Shown: positions 8,296 to 15,634 of the stretch, piece by piece
How positions within the stretch are numbered: the first letter of the stretch is position 1
How the letters are laid out: every line of letters starts with the position of its first letter
Position numbers and translations under genes: made by a program
From: Delftia tsuruhatensis
GTDB lineage: Bacteria; Pseudomonadota; Gammaproteobacteria; Burkholderiales; Burkholderiaceae_C
Direction of reading: 5' to 3'
DNA: 64,000 bases
Assembly (NCBI RefSeq): GCF_903815225.1
Contig: NZ_LR813084.1
Location: 4,010,501 to 4,074,500, forward strand
The notes under the pieces: generated by a model
The model's database searches: none
The model's input: the letters and a program-made list of their open reading frames with translations, nothing else
Told to the model about the DNA's origin: nothing

Positions 8296-8733
8296 TCATC
8301 GGGGCGCCAGCCGGGTGAACTGGGAGCGCGGCAGCAGGCGCTTGAAATCGGCATCGAAGCTGACCACATGCTCACCCTGGTGGATGGCGGCGGCGGCCAG
8401 CCATGCGTCCGGCACGTCATTGGCGGCAAGCGCCTTGTCGGCGCACAGTTGCATCAACGCAGGCCATTCGGCACCCAGCACGGCCTGCTCAACGCCTGCC
8501 GATGCCAGCAATGCGTCGATGAAGCGCAAAGCCTCGGCCATGGGCGTCGGGTTGACGAAGATCTTCGGATGCGTGACCAGACGCAGAAAGCTCGCCACCA
8601 CCATGGGCTGCAATTTCAACGGCACGCCCTGACTGGCATCGGCCATCGCCTGCTCCAGCCAGTTGCGGGCCACCGGATGCTGGGGGTGGTCGCTGCGCGA
8701 TGCCGCGACCAACAGGCTGACATCGGGCGTCAT
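8296..8733 (-). CDS. vapC: VapC-type PIN-domain ribonuclease toxin
   Basis: A 145-residue single PIN domain. Acidic residues expected to bind Mg2+/Mn2+ are visible at Asp4 (MTPDVSLLV), in the centre (LAANDVPDAWLAAAA) and near the end (VVSFDADFKRL). VapC toxins cleave tRNA or rRNA when the antitoxin is lost. The start overlaps the antitoxin stop as ATGA (8730-8733), the standard VapBC arrangement. Confidence 0.9.
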   Translation of the reverse strand: MTPDVSLLVAASRSDHPQHPVARNWLEQAMADASQGVPLKLQPMVVASFLRLVTHPKIFVNPTPMAEALRFIDALLASAGVEQAVLGAEWPALMQLCADKALAANDVPDAWLAAAAIHQGEHVVSFDADFKRLLPRSQFTRLAPR

Positions 8734-8975
8734 GGCTGATCCTGCTGATCGGCGGCATCCAGCAGCGCGCGGTTGCTCAGTGCGTCCAGCCCCGGTGCCA
8801 GTCCGCCCTTGCCGTGGTAGACGGGAAGGCGCACGCGCCGGGCAGGCGCCTGGGCCTTGCGCAAACGCAATTGCAGGCCCTCCTCTATCAGGCGCGTCAG
8901 GCTGGTGTGCTGCTGTGCCGCATAGGTCTTCGCTTCGGTCAGCAATGCATCGTTGAGGTCAAGCGTGGTCTTCAT
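8730..8975 (-). CDS. vapB: VapB-type antitoxin (ribbon-helix-helix)
   Basis: An 81-residue protein starting MKTTLDLNDALLTEAKTYA, the hallmark of short VapB/DUF2191-like antitoxins whose N-terminal strand-helix-helix binds DNA. The C-terminal tail (LDALSNRALLDAADQQDQP) should wrap around VapC. The start at 8975 lies 25 bases from a 14-bp palindrome, the likely operator for autoregulation by the VapBC complex. The stop overlaps vapC. Confidence 0.88.
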   Translation of the reverse strand: MKTTLDLNDALLTEAKTYAAQQHTSLTRLIEEGLQLRLRKAQAPARRVRLPVYHGKGGLAPGLDALSNRALLDAADQQDQP

Positions 8976-9000
8976 GGCGGCCCCTGGAGCAGGAATTTCG

Positions 9001-9014
9001 TACAGATTTCTGTA
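9001..9014. promoter_or_regulatory. Palindromic operator upstream of vapBC
   Basis: A perfect 14-bp palindrome with arms TACAGA and TCTGTA around TT lies 25 bases upstream of the vapB start. Its AT-rich flank on the promoter side and its position fit the autoregulatory site normally bound by VapB. This is an inference from position and symmetry. Confidence 0.55.
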
Positions 9015-9061
9015 TGTTAGAAAAATTCCGCTGGCAGGGCAAGCCGGCCGGCCTGCGCCCT

Positions 9062-9967
9062 TCAGATGCCCTTGTCCGATGGACGGGCGAAGGCCTCGCG
9101 CGTCTCGGCGTTCAACGGGTAGTTGATGTTGATGCCCTTGGGCGGGATGGGCGACATGAACCAGCGCTGGTACAGCGTTTCCATCTCGCCCGATTGCATC
9201 ATGCCCGTGACCACGCGGTCGACGATGGCCTTGAAGCCGGCGTCGTCCTTGCGCAGCATCAGCGCCTGGTTCTCGGTGCGCAGGCTCTCGCCCGTGATGA
9301 GGTAGTCCTTGGGGCTCTTGGCATTGGCGATCTGGCCCGCCAGCAGGATGTCGTCCAGCACGAAAGCCTGGGCGCGCCCGCTTTCCACGAGCATGAACGA
9401 ATCCGAGTGGTCCTTGCCGGAGAGGTTCTTCACGTCGAGGCCGCGGCCCCGGTCGGCCTCGCGCAGCAGGCGGAACGAAGTGGTTCCGGCCGTCGTCGCC
9501 ACGGCCTTGCCCTGCAGGTCGGCGATGGAGCGTATGCCCGAATCGGCACGCACCAGCATGCGCACGTTGTAGCGGAAGATGTCGGGTGAGAAGGCCACCT
9601 GCCTTTGCCGCTCGATCAGGTTGGTGGTGGAGCCGCATTCCAGGTCCACCGTGCCGTTGGCCACCAGGGGGATGCGGTTGGCCGAGGTCACGGCCTGCAG
9701 TCGCACCTCCAGCGACGACAGCTTCAGCTCGGCCTTGACCTCGTCCACGATGCGTCGGCAGATGTCCATGCTGTAGCCCACGGGCTTGAGGTCGCCATCC
9801 AGGTAGGAAAAGCCGAAGGAGGACTCGCGGTAGCCGAGGGTGATGGCGCCGCTGGCGCGGACCTTGGCCAGGGTACCGGTTTCCTGGGCATGGCTGGATG
9901 CCGGCGGCAGCAAGGCACCGAGCACGGCCAGGGCCGAGCACATGAGCGTAGGGCGGGGAAAGGTCAT
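9062..9967 (-). CDS. Amino-acid ABC transporter periplasmic binding protein (GltI-like)
   Basis: A 301-residue protein with a Sec signal peptide (hydrophobic ALAVLGALL, cleavage near SHA-QET) and a family 3 solute-binding fold. Conserved stretches are ITLGYRESSFGFSYLD, PVGYSMDICRRIVD, NGTVDLECGSTTN and the hinge region GKAVATTAGTTSFR. These resemble glutamate/aspartate-binding proteins. GGAG eight bases before the ATG supports the start at 9967. No permease or ATPase is next to it, so it is an orphan binding protein or serves a transporter encoded elsewhere. It follows the aminotransferase gene by 74 bases in the same direction, which suggests amino-acid catabolism as a joint role. Confidence 0.85.
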   Translation of the reverse strand: MTFPRPTLMCSALAVLGALLPPASSHAQETGTLAKVRASGAITLGYRESSFGFSYLDGDLKPVGYSMDICRRIVDEVKAELKLSSLEVRLQAVTSANRIPLVANGTVDLECGSTTNLIERQRQVAFSPDIFRYNVRMLVRADSGIRSIADLQGKAVATTAGTTSFRLLREADRGRGLDVKNLSGKDHSDSFMLVESGRAQAFVLDDILLAGQIANAKSPKDYLITGESLRTENQALMLRKDDAGFKAIVDRVVTGMMQSGEMETLYQRWFMSPIPPKGININYPLNAETREAFARPSDKGI

Positions 9968-10041
9968 GGAAGTACTCCTGCGGCAGGTTGGGGAAGGTGG
10001 TATGCGGTGCGGCTGCGGTGCGCTGGAACAGGAGCCGGGCC

Positions 10042-11382
10042 TCAGGCCGCGCGAGGGATCCGGGCGGTCGCGGCCTCGATGGATTCGGCCAGGCGGGCGG
10101 CGATGGTCTGCAGCTCGGTGCGCGTGGCGATGAAGGGCGGCGCCAGCAGCACGTGGTCGCCTGCGCGCCCGTCGGCCGTGCCGCCGCCGGGGTAGCACAG
10201 CAGGCCGCGCTCCATGGCCTCGGCCTTGATGCGGGCATGCAGCTTCAGGCATGGATCGAAGGGGGTCTTGCCGGCGCGCTCGGCCACCAGCTCCACCCCC
10301 CAGAAGAAACCACGGCCACGGATATCGCCCACATGAGGATGGCCGCCCAGCGCCTGCTCCAGCATTCCCGCGAAGGCGGCACCGTCATCGCGCACCTTGT
10401 CCAGCAGGCCGTCGCGCCGGATCACGCGCTGCACGGCCAGCGCGGCGGCACAGGCCACCGGATGCCCCAGATAGGTATGGCCGTGCTGGAAGTAGCCGCT
10501 GCCGCGCGACATGGCGTCCACGATGCGCGATTGCGCCAGCACCGCGCCCACGGGCTGGTAGCCGCCGCCCAGGCCCTTGGCGACGGTGATCAGGTCGGGC
10601 AGCACGCCCTCCTGCTCGCAGGCATGCAGGGTGCCGGTGCGGCCCATGCCGCACATGACCTCATCGAGGATCAGCAGCACGCCATGGCGGTCGCAGACCT
10701 CGCGCACGGCCTTGAAGTAGCCGGGCACGGGCGTGAGCACGCCGGCCGTGGCGCCGCCGACGGTCTCGGCCACGAAGGCGATCACGCGGCGCGGCCCCTG
10801 GGCGCGGATGGCCGCGTCCAGCTCGTCGGCCAGGCGCTGGCCGTACTGCGCGGGGGTCTCGTCCGTGCGCTGGTCGCGGTAGGCATTGCAGGGCGAGACA
10901 TGGGTGGCCGGCACCAGGATGGGCGCGAACGGTGCGCGCCGCCAGGCGTTGCCGCCCACGGCCAGCGCGCCCAGCGTGTTGCCGTGGTAGCTCTGGCGCC
11001 GGGCGATGAACTGCGTGCGCTCGGGCTGGCCGATCTCCACGAAGTACTGGCGCGCCATCTTGAGCGCGGCCTCCACGGCTTCGGAGCCACCGCTGACCAG
11101 ATAGGCGTGGCTGGTGCCTTCGGGCGCACCGCGCACCAGCTCCCGGCCCAGTTCCTCGGCCACCCCGGTGGTGAAGAAGCTGGTGTGGGCGTAGGCCAGC
11201 TGGTCGATCTGCGCATGCATGGCGGCGATCACGTCGGGATGGCCATGGCCCAGCGAGGACACGGCGGCCCCGCCCGAAGCGTCGATGTAGGTACGGCCGC
11301 CGGAATCCCGGATCTCCACCCCCGAGGCGGCGACGGCGACCGCAGGGGTCTGGTGCAGGTGGCGATGGAACACATGGCTCAT
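10042..11382 (-). CDS. Class III PLP-dependent aminotransferase
   Basis: A 446-residue fold-type I, class III (omega-type) aminotransferase. It has the SGGSEAVEAALKMARQY block, the LILDEVMCGMGRTG motif (Asp240-Glu241) and the PLP lysine at Lys269 in TVAKGLGGGYQP. Length is typical. The family moves amino groups from omega-amino acids, diamines or similar compounds to pyruvate or 2-oxoglutarate; the substrate cannot be told from sequence. The ATG at 11382 begins MSHVFHRHLH. It is divergent from the RpiR regulator, and a dyad at 11396-11411 lies directly before its start, so repression by that regulator is likely. Confidence 0.88.
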   Translation of the reverse strand: MSHVFHRHLHQTPAVAVAASGVEIRDSGGRTYIDASGGAAVSSLGHGHPDVIAAMHAQIDQLAYAHTSFFTTGVAEELGRELVRGAPEGTSHAYLVSGGSEAVEAALKMARQYFVEIGQPERTQFIARRQSYHGNTLGALAVGGNAWRRAPFAPILVPATHVSPCNAYRDQRTDETPAQYGQRLADELDAAIRAQGPRRVIAFVAETVGGATAGVLTPVPGYFKAVREVCDRHGVLLILDEVMCGMGRTGTLHACEQEGVLPDLITVAKGLGGGYQPVGAVLAQSRIVDAMSRGSGYFQHGHTYLGHPVACAAALAVQRVIRRDGLLDKVRDDGAAFAGMLEQALGGHPHVGDIRGRGFFWGVELVAERAGKTPFDPCLKLHARIKAEAMERGLLCYPGGGTADGRAGDHVLLAPPFIATRTELQTIAARLAESIEAATARIPRAA

Positions 11383-11395
11383 GGTGGATCTCTTT

Positions 11396-11411
11396 TGAAA
11401 CAAACGTTTCA
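11396..11411. promoter_or_regulatory. Inverted repeat in the aminotransferase/RpiR divergent region
   Basis: TGAAAC and GTTTCA are perfect 6-bp arms separated by AAAC. The site lies 14 bases upstream of the aminotransferase start and about 110 bases upstream of the RpiR-family gene. Dyads of this type are usual targets of HTH-6 (RpiR) regulators. Confidence 0.5.
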
Positions 11412-11521
11412 TTGCATTATTCGATGGAACATTTGATCCGTCAAGCAGATTTCCTGGGCACGGTGTTCCAGGTCCGCTACAGTCGGCGCGGACACCGCAA
11501 CGCTTTTCCCCAAGGATTTCC

Positions 11522-12400
11522 ATGGCCGTCCGTGACGACATAAGCCAGCGCTACGCCGAGCTGAGCCCCGCCCTGCAACAGGTGGCCAGGTTCGTGCTCG
11601 AACACCCCAACGACGTGGTCACCGCCTCCATGCGCACCGTGGGCACGCGCGCCGGCAGTCCGCCGGCAACCCTGGTGCGCTTCGCGCAGATGCTGGGCTT
11701 CGAGGGCTGGCCCCAGCTCAAGGAGGCCTTCGCCCAGGACATGGGCCTGGGCAGCGACGCGGCCTATGGCCAGCGCGCCAAGGCCCTGGTGGGCCGGGCG
11801 GTGGATCACGATCTGGTGGGGGAGACCTTCGAGGTGCACCGCCACAACCTGCAGGCCACCGAGGCACGCCTGGGCGACGCGCTGCACCAGGCCTGCGCAT
11901 TGCTGGAAAAGGCCCGCGCCGTGCATGTGGCGGGCTTTCGCGCCAGCTTTCCCGTGGCGTTTTCCTTCGTCTACGTGTACCGGCTTTTCCGTGCCAGCGT
12001 GCACCTGGTCGACGGCCAGGGCGGCATGCTGGAGATGCAGTGCCGCGCCATGGAGCGCGGCGATGCGCTGCTGGCCGTGGGCTTTGCCCCCTATTCGCGC
12101 GAAGTCCTGGCCGCCGCCGAGGCCGCCAGGAACGCGGGCTGCCGCATCGTGGCGCTGACCGACAGCCCGGCCTCGCCGCTGGCGCTGATGGCCGATGCCA
12201 CGCTGCTGTTTTCACTGCACAGCCCCTCGTTCTTCCCCTCCATCACCTCGGCCGTGGCGCTGTCCGAGGCCCTGGTCGAGCTGCTGGCCAGCCGTGCGGG
12301 CAAGGGCGTGGTCGGACGCATCGAGCAGGCCGAGGCGCAGCTGTTCGCCAGCGGGGCCTACCTGGAGGCGCCGCAGCGCCGGCGCGGCGGGCGGGAATAG
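11522..12400 (+). CDS. RpiR/MurR-family transcriptional regulator with SIS domain
   Basis: A 292-residue protein with an N-terminal HTH-6 domain (residues ~1-77: YAELSPALQQVARFVLEHP, then TVGTRAGSPPATLVRFAQMLGFEGWPQLK) and a C-terminal SIS sugar-isomerase fold (about residues 125-260: ARAVHVAGFRASFPVAF, GDALLAVGFAPYSREVL, IVALTDSPASPLA). SIS domains of this group usually bind phosphosugars. Here the target is likely the divergent aminotransferase and binding-protein genes, so the effector may be a different small molecule. A dyad in the intergenic region supports local control. Confidence 0.9.
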   Translation: MAVRDDISQRYAELSPALQQVARFVLEHPNDVVTASMRTVGTRAGSPPATLVRFAQMLGFEGWPQLKEAFAQDMGLGSDAAYGQRAKALVGRAVDHDLVGETFEVHRHNLQATEARLGDALHQACALLEKARAVHVAGFRASFPVAFSFVYVYRLFRASVHLVDGQGGMLEMQCRAMERGDALLAVGFAPYSREVLAAAEAARNAGCRIVALTDSPASPLALMADATLLFSLHSPSFFPSITSAVALSEALVELLASRAGKGVVGRIEQAEAQLFASGAYLEAPQRRRGGRE

Positions 12401-12403
12401 GGC

Positions 12404-13210
12404 CTATCCCAGAGCCGCTGCGGCCTGTTGCGCCACGGCCATGGCAACGCGGGGATCGTCGCCATCCTCGATGCCCCAGACGGCGGACAGCCCGCACCAG
12501 GCGAGCACCCACTGCAGCAGGCGCCGCCGCTCGATGCCCGAGGCCCCGGCCAGGATGTCCAGGCGGCGCGCCAGGCGCCCGGGCGCCAGCGCGCTGGCGT
12601 GGTCGGGATTGCACAGGATGTTGGCGTAGTCGAAGCCACGCTCGCCATGCAGCCCCTTGGGGTCGATGGCCAGCCAGCCCGCTTCATCGAAGTCCAGCAC
12701 ATTGCCATGGTGGATGTCGCCATGCAGCACCACCGCATCGCGCGGCGCCTCCAGCAGCTCCCGCGCCGTGGCGGCGCATTGTCCCAGGAGGCTGGCCTGG
12801 CCATGCTCCCTGGCCAGCAGGGGCTGGAACCATTGCGCCAGCGGCACCAGCGCAGGCCGGGGCCCCGAGCGCGGCCGGTGCAGGCACGCCGCCGCAGCGC
12901 CCAGGATGCGCGTGGCCTCGTCGTCCCGGCCGCCACGGGCCATGTCCGCCAATGAGCGCGTGCCGGTCGCGCGCGCCATCAGCAGGGCCGGGCCGTCCAG
13001 GGCCAGCACGGGCGCGGCGCCGCCGCCACTCCACCAGGCCATGAGGCGGGCGCCGGCCACCTCCTCGGGCTCCTGCGAGATCTTGAGCATGGCGGACCGC
13101 CCGGCCTGGCGCACCGGCAGCAGCATGGCGCGCGGCGTGGACAGGGCCGGGCCATCGGGGTCCAGCCCCCACCGGTCCAGGTACGGCTCGAATCGCTGCA
13201 TGGCGGGCAT
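12404..13210 (-). CDS. APH-fold kinase, aminoglycoside/hydroxyurea kinase family
   Basis: A 268-residue phosphotransferase with the catalytic loop VVLHGDIHHGNVLDF and the metal-binding WLAIDPKGLHGERGFDYANI segment, both typical of the APH(6)/hydroxyurea kinase family (StrB-like). The N-terminal ATP-binding lobe is recognisable at SAMLKISQEPEE. Its ATG shares one base with the btuD stop (TGATG at 13208-13212), so it is translationally coupled to the B12 transport genes, and it ends only three bases from the convergent RpiR gene. Antibiotic phosphorylation is the family label, but the context hints at a metabolic kinase. Substrate is unknown. Confidence 0.8.
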   Translation of the reverse strand: MPAMQRFEPYLDRWGLDPDGPALSTPRAMLLPVRQAGRSAMLKISQEPEEVAGARLMAWWSGGGAAPVLALDGPALLMARATGTRSLADMARGGRDDEATRILGAAAACLHRPRSGPRPALVPLAQWFQPLLAREHGQASLLGQCAATARELLEAPRDAVVLHGDIHHGNVLDFDEAGWLAIDPKGLHGERGFDYANILCNPDHASALAPGRLARRLDILAGASGIERRRLLQWVLAWCGLSAVWGIEDGDDPRVAMAVAQQAAAALG

Positions 13211-14010
13211 CAGCGGCCGCCAGCCTTGCCACGCAACCGGGGCAAGGCCAGCCATTGGCCGTCGATGGCGTGGATGCGCAGCCGGTGCTCGAACACGGTC
13301 TCCAGCACGGCATGGGTGGCCGGGTCGGCACAGCCGCCCTGGTGCGCCACCCGCCCCCTGTCGAGAATGACCAGCTCCTGCGCCTGCAAGGCCATCGATA
13401 TCTCGTGCAGCACGCTGACCACGGTACGGCCTTCGGCAATGAGGGACTGCACGCATTCCAGCCAGTCGGCCTGGTGCGGCGGGTCGAGATTGGCCAGCGG
13501 CTCATCCATCAGCAGCACCTGCGCCTGCACGGCCAGGGCCCGGGCCAGCAACACGCGCTGGCGTTCCCCGCCCGAGAGGCTGCCCACGCTGCGTTCGCGC
13601 CATTCCCAGCCCTGGGTCTGGCGCAGCGCCTGCTCCACGGCCGCATGGTCGGCCGGGCCGGGCGCGGCCAGCCAGCCCTGGTGCGGCAGGCGGCCCAGCA
13701 TGACCACGTCCTGGACCCGCATGTCGCCGGACACGGGCTGGTTCTGGCCCAGCCATGCCAGCGAGCACGCGCGCTCGCGTGCCGGCCATTGCCGCAGCGG
13801 CCGGCCCAGCAACCGCACCTCGCCGTGCAGGACCTGTGCCGGCGCATCCATGCCCGCCAGCGCGCGCAGCAGCGTGGATTTGCCTGCGCCATTGGGGCCC
13901 ACGACGGCCGTCCAGCGCCCTCTGGGCAGGGACAGGTGCACATCGTGGAGCACCGGGCGTTCCCCCAGCCGCACCACGAGGCCCTGCGCGTGCAGCGCGG
14001 CGGCGGTCAT
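13210..14010 (-). CDS. btuD: Cobalamin/ferrichrome-type ABC transporter ATP-binding protein (BtuD-like)
   Basis: A 266-residue ABC ATPase with Walker A GPNGAGKST (residues 38-46), Q-loop in WLGQNQPVSG, signature SLSGGERQR, Walker B VLLMDEPLANLDP and the switch His in VVSVLHEISMA. It belongs to the FecE/BtuD group. The start overlaps the permease stop as ATGA (14007-14010). Coupling with a FecCD-type permease inside a cob operon makes corrinoid import the most likely role. A periplasmic BtuF and an outer-membrane BtuB are not in the window. Confidence 0.87.
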   Translation of the reverse strand: MTAAALHAQGLVVRLGERPVLHDVHLSLPRGRWTAVVGPNGAGKSTLLRALAGMDAPAQVLHGEVRLLGRPLRQWPARERACSLAWLGQNQPVSGDMRVQDVVMLGRLPHQGWLAAPGPADHAAVEQALRQTQGWEWRERSVGSLSGGERQRVLLARALAVQAQVLLMDEPLANLDPPHQADWLECVQSLIAEGRTVVSVLHEISMALQAQELVILDRGRVAHQGGCADPATHAVLETVFEHRLRIHAIDGQWLALPRLRGKAGGR

Positions 14011-15044
14011 GCCGGCCCCCCGTCGCGCAAGCCCTGGCGGCGGTGCATCAGCCACAGCAGGTAGCTGCCGCCCAGCACGGCCGTGAGCACGCCCACGGGC
14101 AACTCCTGGGGGGCGACCAGCCAGCGCGCCAGCAGGTCGGCCGCCAGCAGCAGCACGGCTCCCATGCCGGCACTGAGCACCAGCAGCCAGCGGTGCATGG
14201 CGCGCACCGCGGAGCGCACCAGGTGCGGCGCGGCCAGGCCCACGAAGGCGATCAGTCCGGTCTGTGCCACGGCCGTGCCCGTGGCCAGGGCCAGCAACAG
14301 GACCAGCAACAGGCGCAGCGGCGCCATAGGCAGGCCCAGGCTGTGGGCCGTGGCCTCCCCCAGGGCCAGGCCATCCAGCACACGGCCCAGGCCCCAGGCC
14401 GACAGCGCGGTGGCCAGCAGCACGGCCAGCATGAGCGCGCACGCGCTCCAGTCCAGGAAGGAGGTGCTGCCCAGCATGAAGGACTGCATGGCCTGCATGA
14501 TGTCGGGATGCATCAGCAGCACCAGCGAGGCCGCGGCGCCCAACACCACGCCCACCACCACGCCGGCCAGCAGCAGCCGCAGGGTGTCGTGCACGCCCCG
14601 CGCCAGCACCAGGGTCAGCAGCACGGCCAGGGCCGCACCGGCAAACGCCGCGCCCGTCACACCCAGGCGCGCCAGTCCGGCCAAAGCAAAGGGCGAAGCC
14701 CCCAGCGCCACCATGCCCAGGGCCACGCCCAGCGAAGCACCCGAGGCGCTGCCCAGCAAGTAGGGATCGGCCAGCGGGTTGCGAAACAGGCCCTGGGCGA
14801 TGGCGCCGGCCAGGCCCAGCAGGCCGCCGGCCAGCCAGGCGCCCAGGGTGCGCGGCAGCCGGATGTCGGTGACGATCTGCCAGGACAGCGGATCGCTGCG
14901 CGCGGCCCAGACGCTCTCCCAGCCCGTGCTGCCCACGCCCGCGCCCAGCACGACCAGCAGGCCGCTGGCCAGCAGCAGGGCCAGCGCCATCCAGGGCGCG
15001 GCCAGGCCGAGCTGCCGGCCCGGGACGGGTCGGCAGGCCGTCAT
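14007..15044 (-). CDS. btuC: FecCD/BtuC-type ABC transporter permease
   Basis: A 345-residue membrane protein of the iron-siderophore/vitamin B12 permease family with about ten hydrophobic helices. Family motifs are IRLPRTLGAWLAGGLLGLAGAIAQGLFRNPLADPYLLGSASGAS, in which the RLPR and NPLAxPxLLG parts are diagnostic, and the ATPase-coupling loop near IAFVGLAAPHLVR. The ATG at 15044 overlaps the cobU stop as ATGA (15041-15044). The operon context points to corrinoids as substrate. Confidence 0.88.
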   Translation of the reverse strand: MTACRPVPGRQLGLAAPWMALALLLASGLLVVLGAGVGSTGWESVWAARSDPLSWQIVTDIRLPRTLGAWLAGGLLGLAGAIAQGLFRNPLADPYLLGSASGASLGVALGMVALGASPFALAGLARLGVTGAAFAGAALAVLLTLVLARGVHDTLRLLLAGVVVGVVLGAAASLVLLMHPDIMQAMQSFMLGSTSFLDWSACALMLAVLLATALSAWGLGRVLDGLALGEATAHSLGLPMAPLRLLLVLLLALATGTAVAQTGLIAFVGLAAPHLVRSAVRAMHRWLLVLSAGMGAVLLLAADLLARWLVAPQELPVGVLTAVLGGSYLLWLMHRRQGLRDGGPA

Positions 15045-15634
15045 GCGCCCGGGCCCTTGAGCGCCAGCGGCAGGCCCGCGCACATCAGCGTGACGGAGTC
15101 GCAGCACCGGGCCATGCGCTGATTGAGCCCGCCCAGCGCGTCGACGAAGGCACGCACCTGCGAGCCCAAGGGGATCACTCCGAGCCCGATCTCGTTGCCC
15201 ACCAGGATCACCGGACCCGGCGCCTCGCCCAGCGCCACCGCGAAATCATCGCACTGCCCGGACCAGCCGCTGGCCAGCTCCGGCGAGGGCTCGGCCGGCA
15301 TCATCCAGTTGGTCAGCCACAGGGTCAGGCAGTCCACCACCAGCAGGCGCCGGGGTGTGCTGTGCCGCGCAATGCAGTCGGCCAAGTCCAGCGGTTCCTC
15401 GAGGGTGGTCATGCCTGGCACGCGCTCGGCGCGGTCGCGCCGGTGGCGGGCGATGCGCTCGCGCATTTCATCGTCCCAGGGCTGGCCGGTGGCGATCAGC
15501 ATGGCCTCACGCCCCGGTTCGCCTTCCATCCATCCACGCGCCAGCAGCTCGGCACGGCGCGACTTGCCGCTCTTTTGGCCACCCAGGATCAGTTGGCTGC
15601 GCGGCAGCGAAAAGGGAAAGACCGCCCCGCTCAT
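15041..15634 (-). CDS. cobU: Adenosylcobinamide kinase / guanylyltransferase CobU/CobP
   Basis: A 197-residue bifunctional enzyme that phosphorylates adenosylcobinamide and then transfers GMP to give adenosylcobinamide-GDP. The P-loop is GGQKSGKS at residues 18-25 (the usual third residue is Arg or Glu, here Gln-Lys), with the conserved RRAELLA after it. Later blocks are TLEEPLDLADCI, LLVVDCLTLWLTNWM and ILVGNEIGLGVIP, all typical. The guanylylated histidine lies in the ARHRRDR region. Its start overlaps cobB as ATGA (15631-15634). Confidence 0.95.
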   Translation of the reverse strand: MSGAVFPFSLPRSQLILGGQKSGKSRRAELLARGWMEGEPGREAMLIATGQPWDDEMRERIARHRRDRAERVPGMTTLEEPLDLADCIARHSTPRRLLVVDCLTLWLTNWMMPAEPSPELASGWSGQCDDFAVALGEAPGPVILVGNEIGLGVIPLGSQVRAFVDALGGLNQRMARCCDSVTLMCAGLPLALKGPGA

